52,504 nt of DNA from a candidate division FCPU426 bacterium. GTDB taxonomy: Bacteria > Oederibacteriota > Muellerivitia > Muellerivitales > Muellerivitaceae. The DNA is taken from positions 85,541 through 138,044 of the forward strand of contig PLFD01000032.1 of assembly GCA_003136635.1 (NCBI GenBank), in the 5' to 3' direction. The position numbers and the translations under genes are program-made. Below the pieces are notes generated by a model that worked only from the letters and a program-made list of their open reading frames with translations, had not been told where the DNA came from and ran no database searches. Positions 1-8,677 of this stretch are shown here, piece by piece (position 1 is the first letter of the stretch; each line of letters begins with the position of its first letter).

Positions 1-162
<162 letters not shown>

Positions 163-311
163 GGGTTATAAAAGGCTTTTTAATGGGTGACGGCTTAATA
201 CAAGTTTTTATATTTTTAATATGCATCTTTTTTTTTATTTAATTCCGGTGTAGTTATTTCTTATTTTTTTATAAAAAAAACAACCTTGTAGTTAAATATA
301 AAAGAGGTTCG
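163..311 (+). promoter_or_regulatory. AT-rich intergenic region, probable his-cluster promoter region
   Basis: This 149 bp gap between murA and the first ORF of the his cluster is far more AT-rich than its surroundings and has long T and A runs around 230-290. A TATAAA-like sequence lies near 297-302, just before the AGAGG ribosome binding site at about 303-307. No convincing -35 partner was found, so the promoter is inferred from position and base composition. No His-codon leader peptide is visible. Confidence 0.3.
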
Positions 312-314
312 TTG

Positions 315-521
315 ATGATGACTTTACTTTTTTTAAAATTATTTATTGCATTCATTTTTTTAGTGAATGAGGTGATGACGAAAGAAATGCAAGGTTCGTC
401 ACGTGTACTATTGGTTTGTGTTTTGGTTTTTACTGTTCCCAATCTTTTCGTTATAGGATGGGGAGCTCTCAAAATGCGGCGTGAAGCTTTGGCGATACAA
501 TCAAAGGAAATGGCATTATGA
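315..521 (+). CDS. small two-helix membrane protein of unknown function
   Basis: This is a 68-residue ORF with AGAGG at about 303-307 ahead of a run of candidate starts (TTG 312, ATG 315, ATG 318); ATG 315 fits best. The protein has two hydrophobic stretches, roughly residues 3-19 and 30-49, and a basic-then-polar C-terminus (KMRREALAIQSKEMAL). A small integral membrane protein is likely. Its stop codon overlaps the hisD start as ATGA at 518-521, which suggests translational coupling to hisD. I do not recognise the family. It could also be a leader ORF whose main job is to deliver ribosomes to hisD. Base composition in this part is AT-rich compared with hisD. Confidence 0.5.
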   Translation: MMTLLFLKLFIAFIFLVNEVMTKEMQGSSRVLLVCVLVFTVPNLFVIGWGALKMRREALAIQSKEMAL

Positions 522-1858
522 GAATTTTAAATTACGCTAGCTCCAAAGATAGGCCGTCTATTGAAAAACTCATCCGCCGGGAGCCCCTGATGTCCCTCCA
601 GGGTGCAGGCAGTCGCGCCTCGTTGACCAAAAAGACATTTGGAAAAAACTTAACCCCCGAACAAGTGGTGGACCGGGTGGTCAATGAGGTGCGTCAAAAG
701 GGTGATAAGGCCTTATTCACTTATACCCGCAAGTTCGATGGGTTCGCCGTCAACGCCCAAAATATCCGGGTCACCAGGGCAGAGATTAAAAGCGCCTTGA
801 TGAAACTGAAACCTTCCATGCGGGTTGCCATCGACATTGCCATCAAGAATGTGCGGTTGTTCCATGAAAAGGAAAAGCCATCCCGTTGGTTTCATAACGG
901 CCCCAAGGTGTCCATGGGTCAGCGCTGGGAGCCGGTGGACCGGGCGGGACTTTACGTCCCGGGTGGTTTAGCTTCCTACCCTTCTTCGGTCATTATGAAT
1001 GTTATCCCGGCCAAAGTGGCGGGTGTGAAAGAGGTCGTGGTGGTCACGCCGGTCAAGAAGGATGGAAAGGTAAATCCCATTGTCCTGACGGCGGCCCATA
1101 TGGCAGGCGCGGATACCATCCTCAAGATCGGCGGGGCCCAGGCGGTTGCCGCTTTGGCTTATGGGACCCGATCAGTCCCGGCGGTGGATAAGATCACAGG
1201 GCCGGGCAATCTTTTCGTGGCACTGGCCAAGCGCAAGGTCTTTGGGCAGGTGGGTATTGATGGGTTTCCAGGCCCCAGCGAAGTGTTGATATTAGCGGAT
1301 GGCACGGTGCCAGCCTCCTGGGCGGCTGCGGACCTTTTGGCCCAGGCCGAACACGATGAAATGGCCATGCCTTTATTGGCGACGACATCCCTGAGTTACG
1401 CAAAGAAAGTGGCTGCGGAAGTCGAACAACAGGTACGGCGGTTGAAGCGCCAATCCATCGCGATGGATTCCATTAAAAGCCGCGGCGCGGTGATTCTGGT
1501 GAAGAACCGGAAAGAAGCCCAGGATTTTTCCAACCGCTTCGCGCCAGAACATCTGGAGATACTGGCCAGCGATACCCGCGCTTGGCTGCCTGAATTACGC
1601 CATGCCGGGGCCATTTTTATCGGTCCTTATACCGCCGAAGCCTTTGGCGACTATACCGCCGGCCCCAACCATGTCCTGCCGACCGGCGGCACCGCCCGTT
1701 TCTCGTCGGGTTTGTCGGTGTTCGAGTTCCTCAAAAGGACCAATATGCTGGAAGTCAAACCAGCGGGTCTCAAGACTTTGGGCCAAGCCACGGTCGATTT
1801 CGCAGAAGAAGAAGGTTTAGGCGCACACGCCCAAAGTATTCGGTTAAGACTTAAATAA
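518..1858 (+). CDS. hisD: histidinol dehydrogenase
   Basis: HisD oxidises L-histidinol to L-histidine in two NAD-dependent steps, the last reactions of histidine synthesis; it is a cytoplasmic zinc enzyme. The 446-residue length is normal. Visible motifs are GLYVPGG, the nucleotide-site stretch KITGPGN, GPSEVLI, QAEHDE (Gln and His zinc ligands), FAPEHLEI (catalytic Glu-His pair), GDYTAGPNHVLPT (Asp ligand) and the final GAHAQSIRLRLK (His ligand). The start ATG overlaps the preceding small ORF as ATGA. This gene is richer in G and C, with more GC-ending codons, than hisC just downstream; that could be different ancestry or selection, and I cannot separate the two by eye. Confidence 0.97.
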   Translation: MRILNYASSKDRPSIEKLIRREPLMSLQGAGSRASLTKKTFGKNLTPEQVVDRVVNEVRQKGDKALFTYTRKFDGFAVNAQNIRVTRAEIKSALMKLKPSMRVAIDIAIKNVRLFHEKEKPSRWFHNGPKVSMGQRWEPVDRAGLYVPGGLASYPSSVIMNVIPAKVAGVKEVVVVTPVKKDGKVNPIVLTAAHMAGADTILKIGGAQAVAALAYGTRSVPAVDKITGPGNLFVALAKRKVFGQVGIDGFPGPSEVLILADGTVPASWAAADLLAQAEHDEMAMPLLATTSLSYAKKVAAEVEQQVRRLKRQSIAMDSIKSRGAVILVKNRKEAQDFSNRFAPEHLEILASDTRAWLPELRHAGAIFIGPYTAEAFGDYTAGPNHVLPTGGTARFSSGLSVFEFLKRTNMLEVKPAGLKTLGQATVDFAEEEGLGAHAQSIRLRLK

Positions 1859-1895
1859 GAACTTGTTCGGCTTTTTAAAATAATGGGATGTAAAT

Positions 1896-2963
1896 ATGAA
1901 AAATAAAGTGCGTTCTAACTGGTTTCGTCCCGCTGTTCTCAAAATGAAAGGCTATACTCCTGGTGAACAGCCAAACGATCCAACCGTTATCAAGCTCAAT
2001 ACCAATGAAAGTCCCTACGCACCTTCCGCGCCTATCCTCAAAGCTTTTCAATATCTGGTCGATGAGAGATTAAGGCTTTATCCCGAACCCTCCGCTGATA
2101 CCTTGCGGCACGCTTTGTCCGAACTTTACGACTGGCCTGTCGAGGGTATTTTGGTAGGGAATGGTTCGGATGAGATTCTTTCCATTCTTTTCGCCGCTTC
2201 GGTGGGAAAAGGTGATCTGGTTCAATATCCGGATTTAACTTACAGCCTCTATCCCATATTGGCCCAGATTCGAGAGGCCAAAACCAAAGAAGTTAAACTT
2301 GATGTTTCCTTTGATCTTCCTTTTGAAAAATTTTCGACAAATGCCCGAATTACTTTTTTGGGTTATCCCAATCCGCCCATTGGTAATTGCTTCTCGTTGA
2401 AAAAAATAGAAGCTTTTGCCCGTAAAACGAAGGGATTGGTTTTAATTGATGAAGCCTATGTAGACTTTGCGGATGGCAATTGTCTGGATTTGGCCCGGTT
2501 CAATCCCAACATTCTTATTCTTCGAACCATGTCGAAGTCTTTCTCTTTGGCGGGAGTCCGGTTAGGTTTTGTTTTCGCGCATCCCGAGATCATTGAGCAA
2601 CTGATGAAGGTCAAAGATTCTTATAACGTGAACCGAGTGACTCAGGCTTTAGGTTTGGCCGCCCTCACTTCTGAAAGTTTGGAAACGGTTAAGAAAAACG
2701 TGAAGAAAATCCGCTTTGAGCGTGACACCATGACCGAGGCCCTTCGAAATATGGGTTTTTCCGTGCCGGACAGTCAGGCCAATTTTGTATTAGCCACCCG
2801 GACCGGCAAACTAACCGCCGAGAGCCTGTACAAAAATCTCAAAAATAAGGGCATTTTGATAAGATACTTCTCCCATCCAAGGCTTCGCAACTCGCTTCGG
2901 ATCACTATTGGGACGCCGGAACAGAATCGCCGGCTTTTAACAGAGCTTAAAAAGCTTCTGTAA
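1896..2963 (+). CDS. hisC: histidinol-phosphate aminotransferase
   Basis: HisC moves an amino group from glutamate to imidazole acetol phosphate to give histidinol phosphate; it is a PLP fold-type I enzyme of the cytoplasm. The 355-residue protein shows LNTNESPY near the N-terminus, GNGSDEIL (residues 88-95), the YPNPP loop near 157-161, LIDEAYVDF near 183 (PLP-contacting Asp and Tyr), and SKSFSLAG with the Schiff-base lysine at about residue 214. RITIGTPEQNRRLL near the end carries the arginine that binds substrate phosphate or carboxylate. It begins 37 bp after hisD, and its stop is 12 bp before the hisB start. Several HisC-family proteins accept aromatic keto acids; specificity here is inferred from its place in the his cluster. 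Confidence 0.95.
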   Translation: MKNKVRSNWFRPAVLKMKGYTPGEQPNDPTVIKLNTNESPYAPSAPILKAFQYLVDERLRLYPEPSADTLRHALSELYDWPVEGILVGNGSDEILSILFAASVGKGDLVQYPDLTYSLYPILAQIREAKTKEVKLDVSFDLPFEKFSTNARITFLGYPNPPIGNCFSLKKIEAFARKTKGLVLIDEAYVDFADGNCLDLARFNPNILILRTMSKSFSLAGVRLGFVFAHPEIIEQLMKVKDSYNVNRVTQALGLAALTSESLETVKKNVKKIRFERDTMTEALRNMGFSVPDSQANFVLATRTGKLTAESLYKNLKNKGILIRYFSHPRLRNSLRITIGTPEQNRRLLTELKKLL

Positions 2964-2975
2964 TTGGAGAAGGTA

Positions 2976-3569
2976 ATGGCTAAGCGCACCGCGACAATTC
3001 ACCGTAAAACCAAAGAAACTGACATAACGTTGACTCTTAATCTGGATGGCTCTGGTAAACACGAGATTAAAAGTCCTGTCCCTTTTCTCAATCATATGCT
3101 CGAAGCCCTCAGCAAACACAGCGGTTTTGATTTAACTGTGAAGGCTAAGGGAGACACCCATATTGACGATCACCATACGGTGGAAGATATCGGCATTGCC
3201 TTCGGTTTGGCGCTGGATAAAGCTTTGGGCGATAAGCACGGCATTTCCCGCTATGGCCACTTTTATGTTCCGCTGGATGAAGCTTTAGTCCGCGCGGTGG
3301 TGGATTTGAGCGGTAGGAACTACATCAATTTCAGTCTAGATTTGTTTGTTAAAAAACGGATCGGCAATTTTGACACTGAACTGGTGGAAGATTTCTTCCG
3401 TGCGGTGGTTGATAACGGCAAATTTAATCTGCATTTGGAAAAAATCCACGGACGCAACAGCCACCATATTGTAGAAGCGGCTTTTAAGAGTTTCGCCAGG
3501 GCCCTCAAAATGGCGACGGCGCATGACGCTAAAGTGAAGGGTGTTCCCTCAACCAAGGGGAAGATTTAA
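2976..3569 (+). CDS. hisB: imidazoleglycerol-phosphate dehydratase
   Basis: HisB removes water from imidazole glycerol phosphate to make imidazole acetol phosphate; it is a manganese enzyme. The start chosen is ATG 2976, preceded by a GGAGAAGG ribosome binding site at about 2966-2973; a longer reading from TTG 2964 would begin inside that site. The 197-residue protein is the monofunctional form, without the histidinol-phosphatase domain fused in enterobacteria. Diagnostic metal-binding motifs are both present: DDHHTVED (about residues 67-74) and NSHHIVEAAFK (about 161-171), along with the PFLNHMLEAL motif. No histidinol-phosphate phosphatase is visible in the cluster, so that step must be encoded elsewhere. 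Confidence 0.96.
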   Translation: MAKRTATIHRKTKETDITLTLNLDGSGKHEIKSPVPFLNHMLEALSKHSGFDLTVKAKGDTHIDDHHTVEDIGIAFGLALDKALGDKHGISRYGHFYVPLDEALVRAVVDLSGRNYINFSLDLFVKKRIGNFDTELVEDFFRAVVDNGKFNLHLEKIHGRNSHHIVEAAFKSFARALKMATAHDAKVKGVPSTKGKI

Positions 3570-3649
3570 CCGCATAACGCAGAAAACTCAAGAACACCTC
3601 TCGTTTCCAATACTCAATTTTTTTTGCGTTGTATGAATGGGGAGTTTTA

Positions 3650-4261
3650 ATGATTACGGTAGTTGATTACGGTGTCGGCAATTTACACAGCGTGGCGAAG
3701 GCTCTTGAAAAAGTGGGTGCTGAAACCCGTGTGACTTCAGACTGGCGCGATGTGGAAAAATCGGATGGAGTGGTTTTGCCCGGTGTGGGGGCTTTTAAAG
3801 ACTCTATGGATGCCATGCATCGATCGGATTTGGCCAAGGCGATCAAAGCTTTTATTCATACCGGAAAGCCTTTTTTAGGCGTCTGCGTAGGACTGCAAAT
3901 GCTTTTCTCCGAAAGTGAAGAATTTGGCAAATCCAAGGGACTCGATATCTTCCCGGGTAGGGTCGTGAAGTTCGATCAGGGTCAAAAGGTTCCCCATATG
4001 GGTTGGAATCAAATCCAGATCAGCAAGGAGGGGAATCCCCTTTTAAAAGGTCTCAAAGACGGGGATTTTCTTTATTTTGTGCATTCTTATTATGTGGTGC
4101 CGGAAAATACAGGCATCACCGCTACCCAAACTTCTTATGGGTTAGATTTTACCAGCATGGTTTGGGAGAAAAATATTTTTGGAACACAGTTTCACCCCGA
4201 AAAAAGCCAAGGGGTGGGACTGAAAATTTATGAGAATTTTAAGGATTTAGTTAATAATTAA
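3650..4261 (+). CDS. hisH: imidazole glycerol phosphate synthase, glutaminase subunit
   Basis: HisH hydrolyses glutamine and channels ammonia to HisF in the IGP synthase complex, linking histidine synthesis to purine salvage through AICAR. The 203-residue protein is a class I glutamine amidotransferase: VVDYGVGNLHSV at the N-terminus, the oxyanion region LPGVGAF, the nucleophile elbow GVCVGLQMLF and the catalytic His-Glu in FHPEKS near the C-terminus. The start is ATG 3650 behind GGGGAG at 3639-3644; an upstream in-frame TTG at 3629 lacks a site. It lies 80 bp after hisB, a wider gap than elsewhere in the cluster. Confidence 0.96.
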   Translation: MITVVDYGVGNLHSVAKALEKVGAETRVTSDWRDVEKSDGVVLPGVGAFKDSMDAMHRSDLAKAIKAFIHTGKPFLGVCVGLQMLFSESEEFGKSKGLDIFPGRVVKFDQGQKVPHMGWNQIQISKEGNPLLKGLKDGDFLYFVHSYYVVPENTGITATQTSYGLDFTSMVWEKNIFGTQFHPEKSQGVGLKIYENFKDLVNN

Positions 4262-4343
4262 CCACTCGGCGAAAAACACTTTACCCATTCCCGAGTTTTC
4301 ATTCACCGGGTGTTTTATGGTTTGAATTTATTAAGGGGTTTTT

Positions 4344-5105
4344 ATGTACGTTATTCCAGCGATTGATATCCGAAAAGGCCGCGCGGTCCGGTTGGTGCAG
4401 GGTGATTTAAGAGATGAGACTGTTTATTCCCAGGAACCGGTTTCGGTAGCGAAACTTTGGAAACTCAAGGGCGCGAAACGCCTGCATGTGATTGATCTCG
4501 ATGGAGCCTTTTCGGGCAAACTCTCCAACCTCGATTACGTCAAAGAAATCATTAAAGCTACTGACTTCAAAGTACAAATGGGCGGCGGTATCCGCGATTT
4601 GAAAACGATAGAAAAAGTTATTAATACCGGCGTGAGCTCGGTTATTTTGGGTACTTCGGCGGTCCAAAACAAAGAATTCGTGAAAGAGGCCGTGAAGGAA
4701 TACGGCAAATGCATCATTGCAGGTATTGACGCCAAAAAAGGCATGGTCGCGATCAAGGGCTGGAAACAGGTTACCAAGGTGAATGCGGTTGATCTGGCGA
4801 AAGAAATGGAAGACCTGGGCGTATCCGCGATTATTTTTACCGACATTCAGCGGGATGGAATGATGGAAGGGCCGAATTTTAAAAGTACGAAAGAGCTGGC
4901 GCAGAAGGTTGATATTCCAGTCATTATCTCTGGCGGCATTTCTGGCTATAAAGACATTGAACATTCCAAGAAATTAGAAAAGTACGGCATCACTTCGGTC
5001 ATTATTGGTAAAGCCCTTTACACCGGAAAAATTGATCTGAAACTCGCTATTAAATTAGTCAAAGAGCCGGTCGCACCTACTAAAACCCGCCGAAAGAAGA
5101 AGTAA
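4344..5105 (+). CDS. hisA: phosphoribosylformimino-5-aminoimidazole carboxamide ribotide isomerase
   Basis: HisA isomerises ProFAR to PRFAR, an Amadori rearrangement in a (beta-alpha)8 barrel. Key features are [17 protein letters not shown] with the first catalytic Asp at residue 8, GGGIRD near residue 80, GIDAKKG with the second catalytic Asp near residue 129, [13 protein letters not shown] and the C-terminal phosphate loop SGGISG. AAGGGG sits before the ATG. The protein ends in an unusual basic tail (TKTRRKKK) not needed for the barrel. The stop overlaps the hisF start as TAATG. A bifunctional PriA role is possible in principle, but trpF is not nearby and the hisF linkage supports plain HisA. 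Confidence 0.96.
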   Translation: MYVIPAIDIRKGRAVRLVQGDLRDETVYSQEPVSVAKLWKLKGAKRLHVIDLDGAFSGKLSNLDYVKEIIKATDFKVQMGGGIRDLKTIEKVINTGVSSVILGTSAVQNKEFVKEAVKEYGKCIIAGIDAKKGMVAIKGWKQVTKVNAVDLAKEMEDLGVSAIIFTDIQRDGMMEGPNFKSTKELAQKVDIPVIISGGISGYKDIEHSKKLEKYGITSVIIGKALYTGKIDLKLAIKLVKEPVAPTKTRRKKK

Positions 5106-5875
5106 TGCTCGCCAAGCGCGTTATTCCTTGCCTGGACGTAAAAGAAGGCCGCGTGGTGAAAGGCGTGCGTTTTGAAAATCTGCGCGACGCGGGCGACCCG
5201 GTGGAGATCGCAAAACAATATGACGCCGAAGGCGCGGACGAACTGGTTTTCCTCGACATCACGGCGTCTTATGAAAAACGCGGAATATTACTGGACGTGG
5301 TTCGCCGTACCGCCGAAGCGGTGTTCATGCCGCTAACCGTCGGTGGCGGTATTCGAAATATCGAGGATATTCGGTCTTTGTTAAAATCTGGCGCGGACAA
5401 GGTTTCCCTTAATACCCGTGCGGTAGAAAATTCCCAATTACTTCAAGATGGTGCGGAAAAATTCGGAGCCCAATGTATTGTTTTGGCTATCGACGCCAAA
5501 CGTAAAGACCCGAAAAACCCCTTAAAAGGCTGGGAAGTTTATACCCACGGGGGCCGAACCGCTACGGGTAAAGATGCGGTAGAATGGGCAAAAGAAGGCG
5601 TTCAATTGGGCGCGGGGGAAATTCTTTTAACCAGCATGGATCAGGACGGCATGAAAAACGGGTATGACCTGGAATTAACTCGAGCGATCTCTGAATCGGT
5701 AAATGTGCCGGTGATCGCTTCCGGCGGAGTAGGCACTTTGGAGCATTTAGCTGATGGCATAACCCAAGGCAAAGCGGACGCTGTTCTAGCCGCTTCCATT
5801 TTTCACTATCGGGAATTTTCGGTGAAACAGGCCAAGGAGTACCTCAAATCTAAAAATATTCCGGTGCGCCTATGA
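5105..5875 (+). CDS. hisF: imidazole glycerol phosphate synthase, cyclase subunit
   Basis: HisF takes ammonia from HisH and converts PRFAR to imidazole glycerol phosphate and AICAR. The 256-residue (beta-alpha)8 barrel has the catalytic Asp 11 in [25 protein letters not shown], the second catalytic Asp in LAIDAKR (about residue 131), [13 protein letters not shown] and the phosphate-binding ASGGVGT. The start shares a base with the hisA stop (TAATG), so the two barrels are probably co-translated. Its own stop overlaps the next small gene as ATGA at 5872-5875. Confidence 0.97.
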   Translation: MLAKRVIPCLDVKEGRVVKGVRFENLRDAGDPVEIAKQYDAEGADELVFLDITASYEKRGILLDVVRRTAEAVFMPLTVGGGIRNIEDIRSLLKSGADKVSLNTRAVENSQLLQDGAEKFGAQCIVLAIDAKRKDPKNPLKGWEVYTHGGRTATGKDAVEWAKEGVQLGAGEILLTSMDQDGMKNGYDLELTRAISESVNVPVIASGGVGTLEHLADGITQGKADAVLAASIFHYREFSVKQAKEYLKSKNIPVRL

Positions 5876-6141
5876 GTCTCAACGAAGCCTTGATCCAGCA
5901 ACTCCAAAAAGTCCTTCAAAATAACCTTAATACTTATTTTAGAACCGCGACCGAAGCGGAAAAGACGCCTGACAAAGTAAAAACTTTCGCTCAAAAACAG
6001 TTGGATTTTTTCATTACGGGTTTGGCGAAAGAATCGCCCGAGCTTCAAAAATTGTGGGCCAAAGGCCACCCCTATCACGCTACTTTACGGTTTAATACGA
6101 CGAGTCGTTTTTACGACGTCTTAATAACAACGGCGGATTAA
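5872..6141 (+). CDS. small soluble protein of unknown function inside the his cluster
   Basis: This is an 89-residue protein, overlapping hisF by ATGA, with no ribosome binding site of its own beyond coupled translation. The sequence is mostly amphipathic helix ([20 protein letters not shown], then a lysine-rich middle), followed by a short beta-like ending ([20 protein letters not shown]). No signal peptide, membrane segment, cysteine cluster or known motif was seen, and I do not recognise the family. Its tight coupling to hisF and position upstream of hisI suggest it is expressed with histidine enzymes. A role as a regulator, assembly factor or passenger cannot be told apart. Confidence 0.6.
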   Translation: MSLNEALIQQLQKVLQNNLNTYFRTATEAEKTPDKVKTFAQKQLDFFITGLAKESPELQKLWAKGHPYHATLRFNTTSRFYDVLITTAD

Positions 6142-6156
6142 TCTCAGGAGAAGCGT

Positions 6157-6570
6157 TTGAATAAGAGAATCTTTTTTAATTTACTATTTATACTTTCTCT
6201 TTTTTGGTTTGTGCTTTGGGTTTGGTCCATCGCTTTTAATAACCGCCCTTGGCTTAATGGACTCGGTCTGGCGGCTTTTGTGGTGACGGGATTATTTTTA
6301 GGTATCACCTATTTTTTTACTTTTAACGAGTGGCACGAACGCATCAAAACAGAAACCAAAATCTGGAAAAAAATACTTTCTTATGTGGCTTTGGTTTTGG
6401 TGGTGGTTTACATCACTCATTTAATGCTTTTGGGAGTGGTTTGGATTGGCAACTGGATGGGTAATCTCTATGGCACAGCCTTTTGGCTTTTTTTCGGTTT
6501 TGTTCTAGGCGCGTTTGGTTTGTACAACAAAGACCGGCTTTTCCTCAGGGTCAAAGAGCTTTTTATTTAA
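6157..6570 (+). CDS. four-helix integral membrane protein of unknown function
   Basis: This 137-residue protein starts at TTG 6157 behind a strong CAGGAGAAG at about 6145-6153; there is no ATG choice nearby. It has about four transmembrane segments (residues about 8-26, 36-55, 71-95, 101-122) with short loops. The middle loop TFNEWHERIKTETKIWKK is charged and probably cytoplasmic. No catalytic or transport motif was recognised. It lies 15 bp after the preceding small gene and 63 bp before hisI, in the same direction, so it probably belongs to the his transcription unit although no histidine step needs a membrane protein. Confidence 0.65.
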   Translation: MNKRIFFNLLFILSLFWFVLWVWSIAFNNRPWLNGLGLAAFVVTGLFLGITYFFTFNEWHERIKTETKIWKKILSYVALVLVVVYITHLMLLGVVWIGNWMGNLYGTAFWLFFGFVLGAFGLYNKDRLFLRVKELFI

Positions 6571-6633
6571 ACCTCTGGTTTTCAAACTCAAAAAAGACTA
6601 ATTTAACTCTCCACTATTCTTTCGGAGGCGTTT

Positions 6634-7020
6634 ATGGGCTGGATCGACACTTTAAAATTTCAGGAAGACGGGCTCATTCCGCTCATCGCCCAGGATGAAA
6701 AAACCGGCGAGGTGCTGATGTTCGCTTTCGCCAATAAAGAATCCTTACAATACACCCTCGAAACCGGTAACGTGACCTACTGGAGCCGAAGCCGCAAAAA
6801 GCTTTGGAAAAAAGGCGAGGAATCGGGAAATGTGCAGAAAGTAAAAGCCATTTATACCGATTGCGATAAAGACGTCGTTCTGGTAAAAATAGAACAAGTC
6901 GGCGGGGCGGCCTGTCACACGGGCAAAAGGTCCTGCTTTTTTAACGAATTATCGGGGGATAACTGGAAGGATGTAGGTGTCCAGGTGTTTGATCCCGAAA
7001 AGGTTTACGGACACAAATGA
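6634..7020 (+). CDS. hisI: phosphoribosyl-AMP cyclohydrolase
   Basis: HisI opens the adenine ring of phosphoribosyl-AMP, the third step of histidine synthesis, using zinc and magnesium. The 128-residue protein is the stand-alone form; there is no C-terminal HisE (PRA-PH) domain. Motifs seen are LIAQDEKTGEVLMFAF, VTYWSRSRKKLWKKGE, the metal-binding TDCDKD with alternating Asp residues, and ACHTGKRSCFF containing the zinc cysteines. A clear GGAGG site at 6622-6626 precedes the ATG. HisE must be elsewhere. Confidence 0.96.
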   Translation: MGWIDTLKFQEDGLIPLIAQDEKTGEVLMFAFANKESLQYTLETGNVTYWSRSRKKLWKKGEESGNVQKVKAIYTDCDKDVVLVKIEQVGGAACHTGKRSCFFNELSGDNWKDVGVQVFDPEKVYGHK

Positions 7021-7127
7021 GAACTTCTTTGAGCGTGAATTTGAATCGTTGGCGTTGCTCCTCTTGGCGTTAATCGCCTGGGGTTGCGGTTCCTGTTGTT
7101 CAAATTCTAAACTTTAAGGAGATTTTC
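7017..7127 (+). other. possible trpE leader region with two overlapping mini-ORFs
   Basis: The gap between hisI and trpE contains an 18-codon ORF from ATG 7017 (overlapping the hisI stop as ATGA) to TAA 7071-7073. It reads MRTSLSVNLNRWRCSSWR, with Trp codons at 7050-7052 and 7065-7067. In another frame, 7049-7117 encodes a hydrophobic, Cys-rich peptide (LALLLLALIAWGCGSCCSNSKL) from a TTG, whose TAA touches the AAGGAG site of trpE. A GGCG-TTAAT-CGCC hairpin spans about 7066-7078. There is no T-run after a stem, so a classic transcription terminator is not seen. Either ORF could be chance; the Trp codons before trpE make a leader peptide worth testing. Confidence 0.25.
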
Positions 7128-8666
7128 ATGAAAAACTCAGTTTCTTCCAATGTTGTTCCCTCTTTTGAGTCTTTTACTCACTTAAGCCATCAATACAACC
7201 GCATTCCCGTATCTTTGGCTTTTCAGTCCGATCTGGAAACTCCTCTCTCGGTTTACCTCAAATTGGCCATAGGTGCCCATGGTTTTCTGCTGGAAAGCGT
7301 GGAAAAGCACGAGCTGGTGGCCCGCTATTCCATCGTGGGATTGGAACCTTCCAGCGTTTATGAGGCTAAAAATGGTGTCCTGACCCTCAAAGAAGGAAAA
7401 CGTAAAACCGTTTTAAAAACAACTAATCCCATTCAAACGATTCAGGAAAAAGTGGCGGGTATTCGTCAGGCACCCCTGGAAGGAACAACGGGTTTCCTGG
7501 GAGGCCTGGTAGGGTTTGTGGGTTATGACGCGGTGCGTTATTTTGAAAAACTGCCTTCGGGAAGACCGGATCTTTTAGTTTTGCCTGATCTTTATTTAAT
7601 GGTGACCGACCACCTGGTTTTGTTCGACCATTTGAAACGCACTATGAGAGTGATTGTGAATGTGCCGGTAGATTCCAAAACCGATTTGAAAAAGGTTTAT
7701 GAAGAAACGATAAAAAAACTGGAGTCGTTGATCGAGACTTTAGAAAAACCTCTGAAGGATGTGGCGGAGATACCGGTAATGACAAGTTCCGTGCCGGCCA
7801 ACGACGAGCTTTTTGGTTTTAAAGCGAATTTAACCGCTTTAGGTTATGAGCAGATGGTCGATAGGTCGAAAGAATATATCCGCTCAGGCGATATTATTCA
7901 GGTAGTGGGTTCCCTGAGATTTGAAAAAGAAGTTGATTTGGACGCGGTAACCCTTTACCGGGTGCTGCGGCGGTTAAATCCTTCCCCTTATATGTACCTT
8001 CTGAAAACTGAGGAGGTAGATTTAGTCGGCTCCTCTCCTGAAATGATGATAAAGGTTCAAAATGGGTTTGTAGAAACCAGACCCATCGCGGGAAGTCGTC
8101 CCCGGGGTAAAGACTATGAAGCGGATCTGAAACTGGAAGAAGATCTTTTAAAGGATGAAAAAGAACTGGCTGAACATGTGATGCTGGTAGATTTAGCCAG
8201 AAATGATTTGGGCCGCGTTTGCGACTATGGCACCGTCAAGGTTAATCAATTTAAGCGGGTCGAACGCTATTCGCACATCATGCACATCGTGTCAGATGTG
8301 ACGGGACGGTTGAAATTAAATAAAAATGCTTATGATGCTTTTCAATCCTGCTTTCCAGCCGGAACCCTTTCGGGAGCTCCGAAAATTAGAGCTATGGAAA
8401 TTATTGAAGAACTAGAACCTTCGCATCGGGGAGCTTACGGCGGGGCAGTCGTGGCTTTTGGGTTTGACGGAAATATGGATTCGGCGATCACCATCCGTAC
8501 AGCGGTTCTCAAGAGAACGGGTAAAAAAACAACCGCCTATGTGCAGGCAGGGGCGGGGTTGGTAGCTGATTCGATACCGGCCAATGAATATATAGAATGC
8601 TGCAACAAAGCCCGAGCGGTCTTGATGGCAGTTCACCAGGCTGAAATTATCAAGAACTCGCGATAG
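7128..8666 (+). CDS. trpE: anthranilate synthase component I
   Basis: TrpE makes anthranilate from chorismate using ammonia supplied by TrpG, the entry step to tryptophan. The 512-residue protein has the regulatory N-terminal domain with FLLESVE (the LLES tryptophan-feedback motif, about residues 53-56) and the C-terminal chorismate-binding domain: [37 protein letters not shown] and [16 protein letters not shown]. The intact LLES motif suggests the enzyme is inhibited by tryptophan and favours TrpE over PabB. An AAGGAG site lies at about 7116-7121. It forms a pair with trpG 11 bp downstream; trpDCFBA are not in the window. Confidence 0.95.
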   Translation: MKNSVSSNVVPSFESFTHLSHQYNRIPVSLAFQSDLETPLSVYLKLAIGAHGFLLESVEKHELVARYSIVGLEPSSVYEAKNGVLTLKEGKRKTVLKTTNPIQTIQEKVAGIRQAPLEGTTGFLGGLVGFVGYDAVRYFEKLPSGRPDLLVLPDLYLMVTDHLVLFDHLKRTMRVIVNVPVDSKTDLKKVYEETIKKLESLIETLEKPLKDVAEIPVMTSSVPANDELFGFKANLTALGYEQMVDRSKEYIRSGDIIQVVGSLRFEKEVDLDAVTLYRVLRRLNPSPYMYLLKTEEVDLVGSSPEMMIKVQNGFVETRPIAGSRPRGKDYEADLKLEEDLLKDEKELAEHVMLVDLARNDLGRVCDYGTVKVNQFKRVERYSHIMHIVSDVTGRLKLNKNAYDAFQSCFPAGTLSGAPKIRAMEIIEELEPSHRGAYGGAVVAFGFDGNMDSAITIRTAVLKRTGKKTTAYVQAGAGLVADSIPANEYIECCNKARAVLMAVHQAEIIKNSR

Positions 8667-8677
8667 GAGGAACCACC

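Noticed and set aside
4262..4343. Terminator or attenuator between hisH and hisA
   Set aside because: ACTCGG/CCGAGT and AAAACAC/GTGTTTT arms exist, but they are short, far apart and interleaved, and the U-run is poor. It probably reflects chance in an 82 bp gap.
4407..4964. 185-codon reading frame on the minus strand inside hisA
   Set aside because: It lies wholly within a well supported hisA, has no ribosome site and no recognisable domain, and mirrors the codon pattern of the plus-strand gene.
7066..7127. Classic trp attenuator terminator before trpE
   Set aside because: The only clear hairpin is 4 bp (GGCG/CGCC) and no T-run follows, so a standard transcription attenuator is not supported even though a Trp-containing mini-ORF exists.
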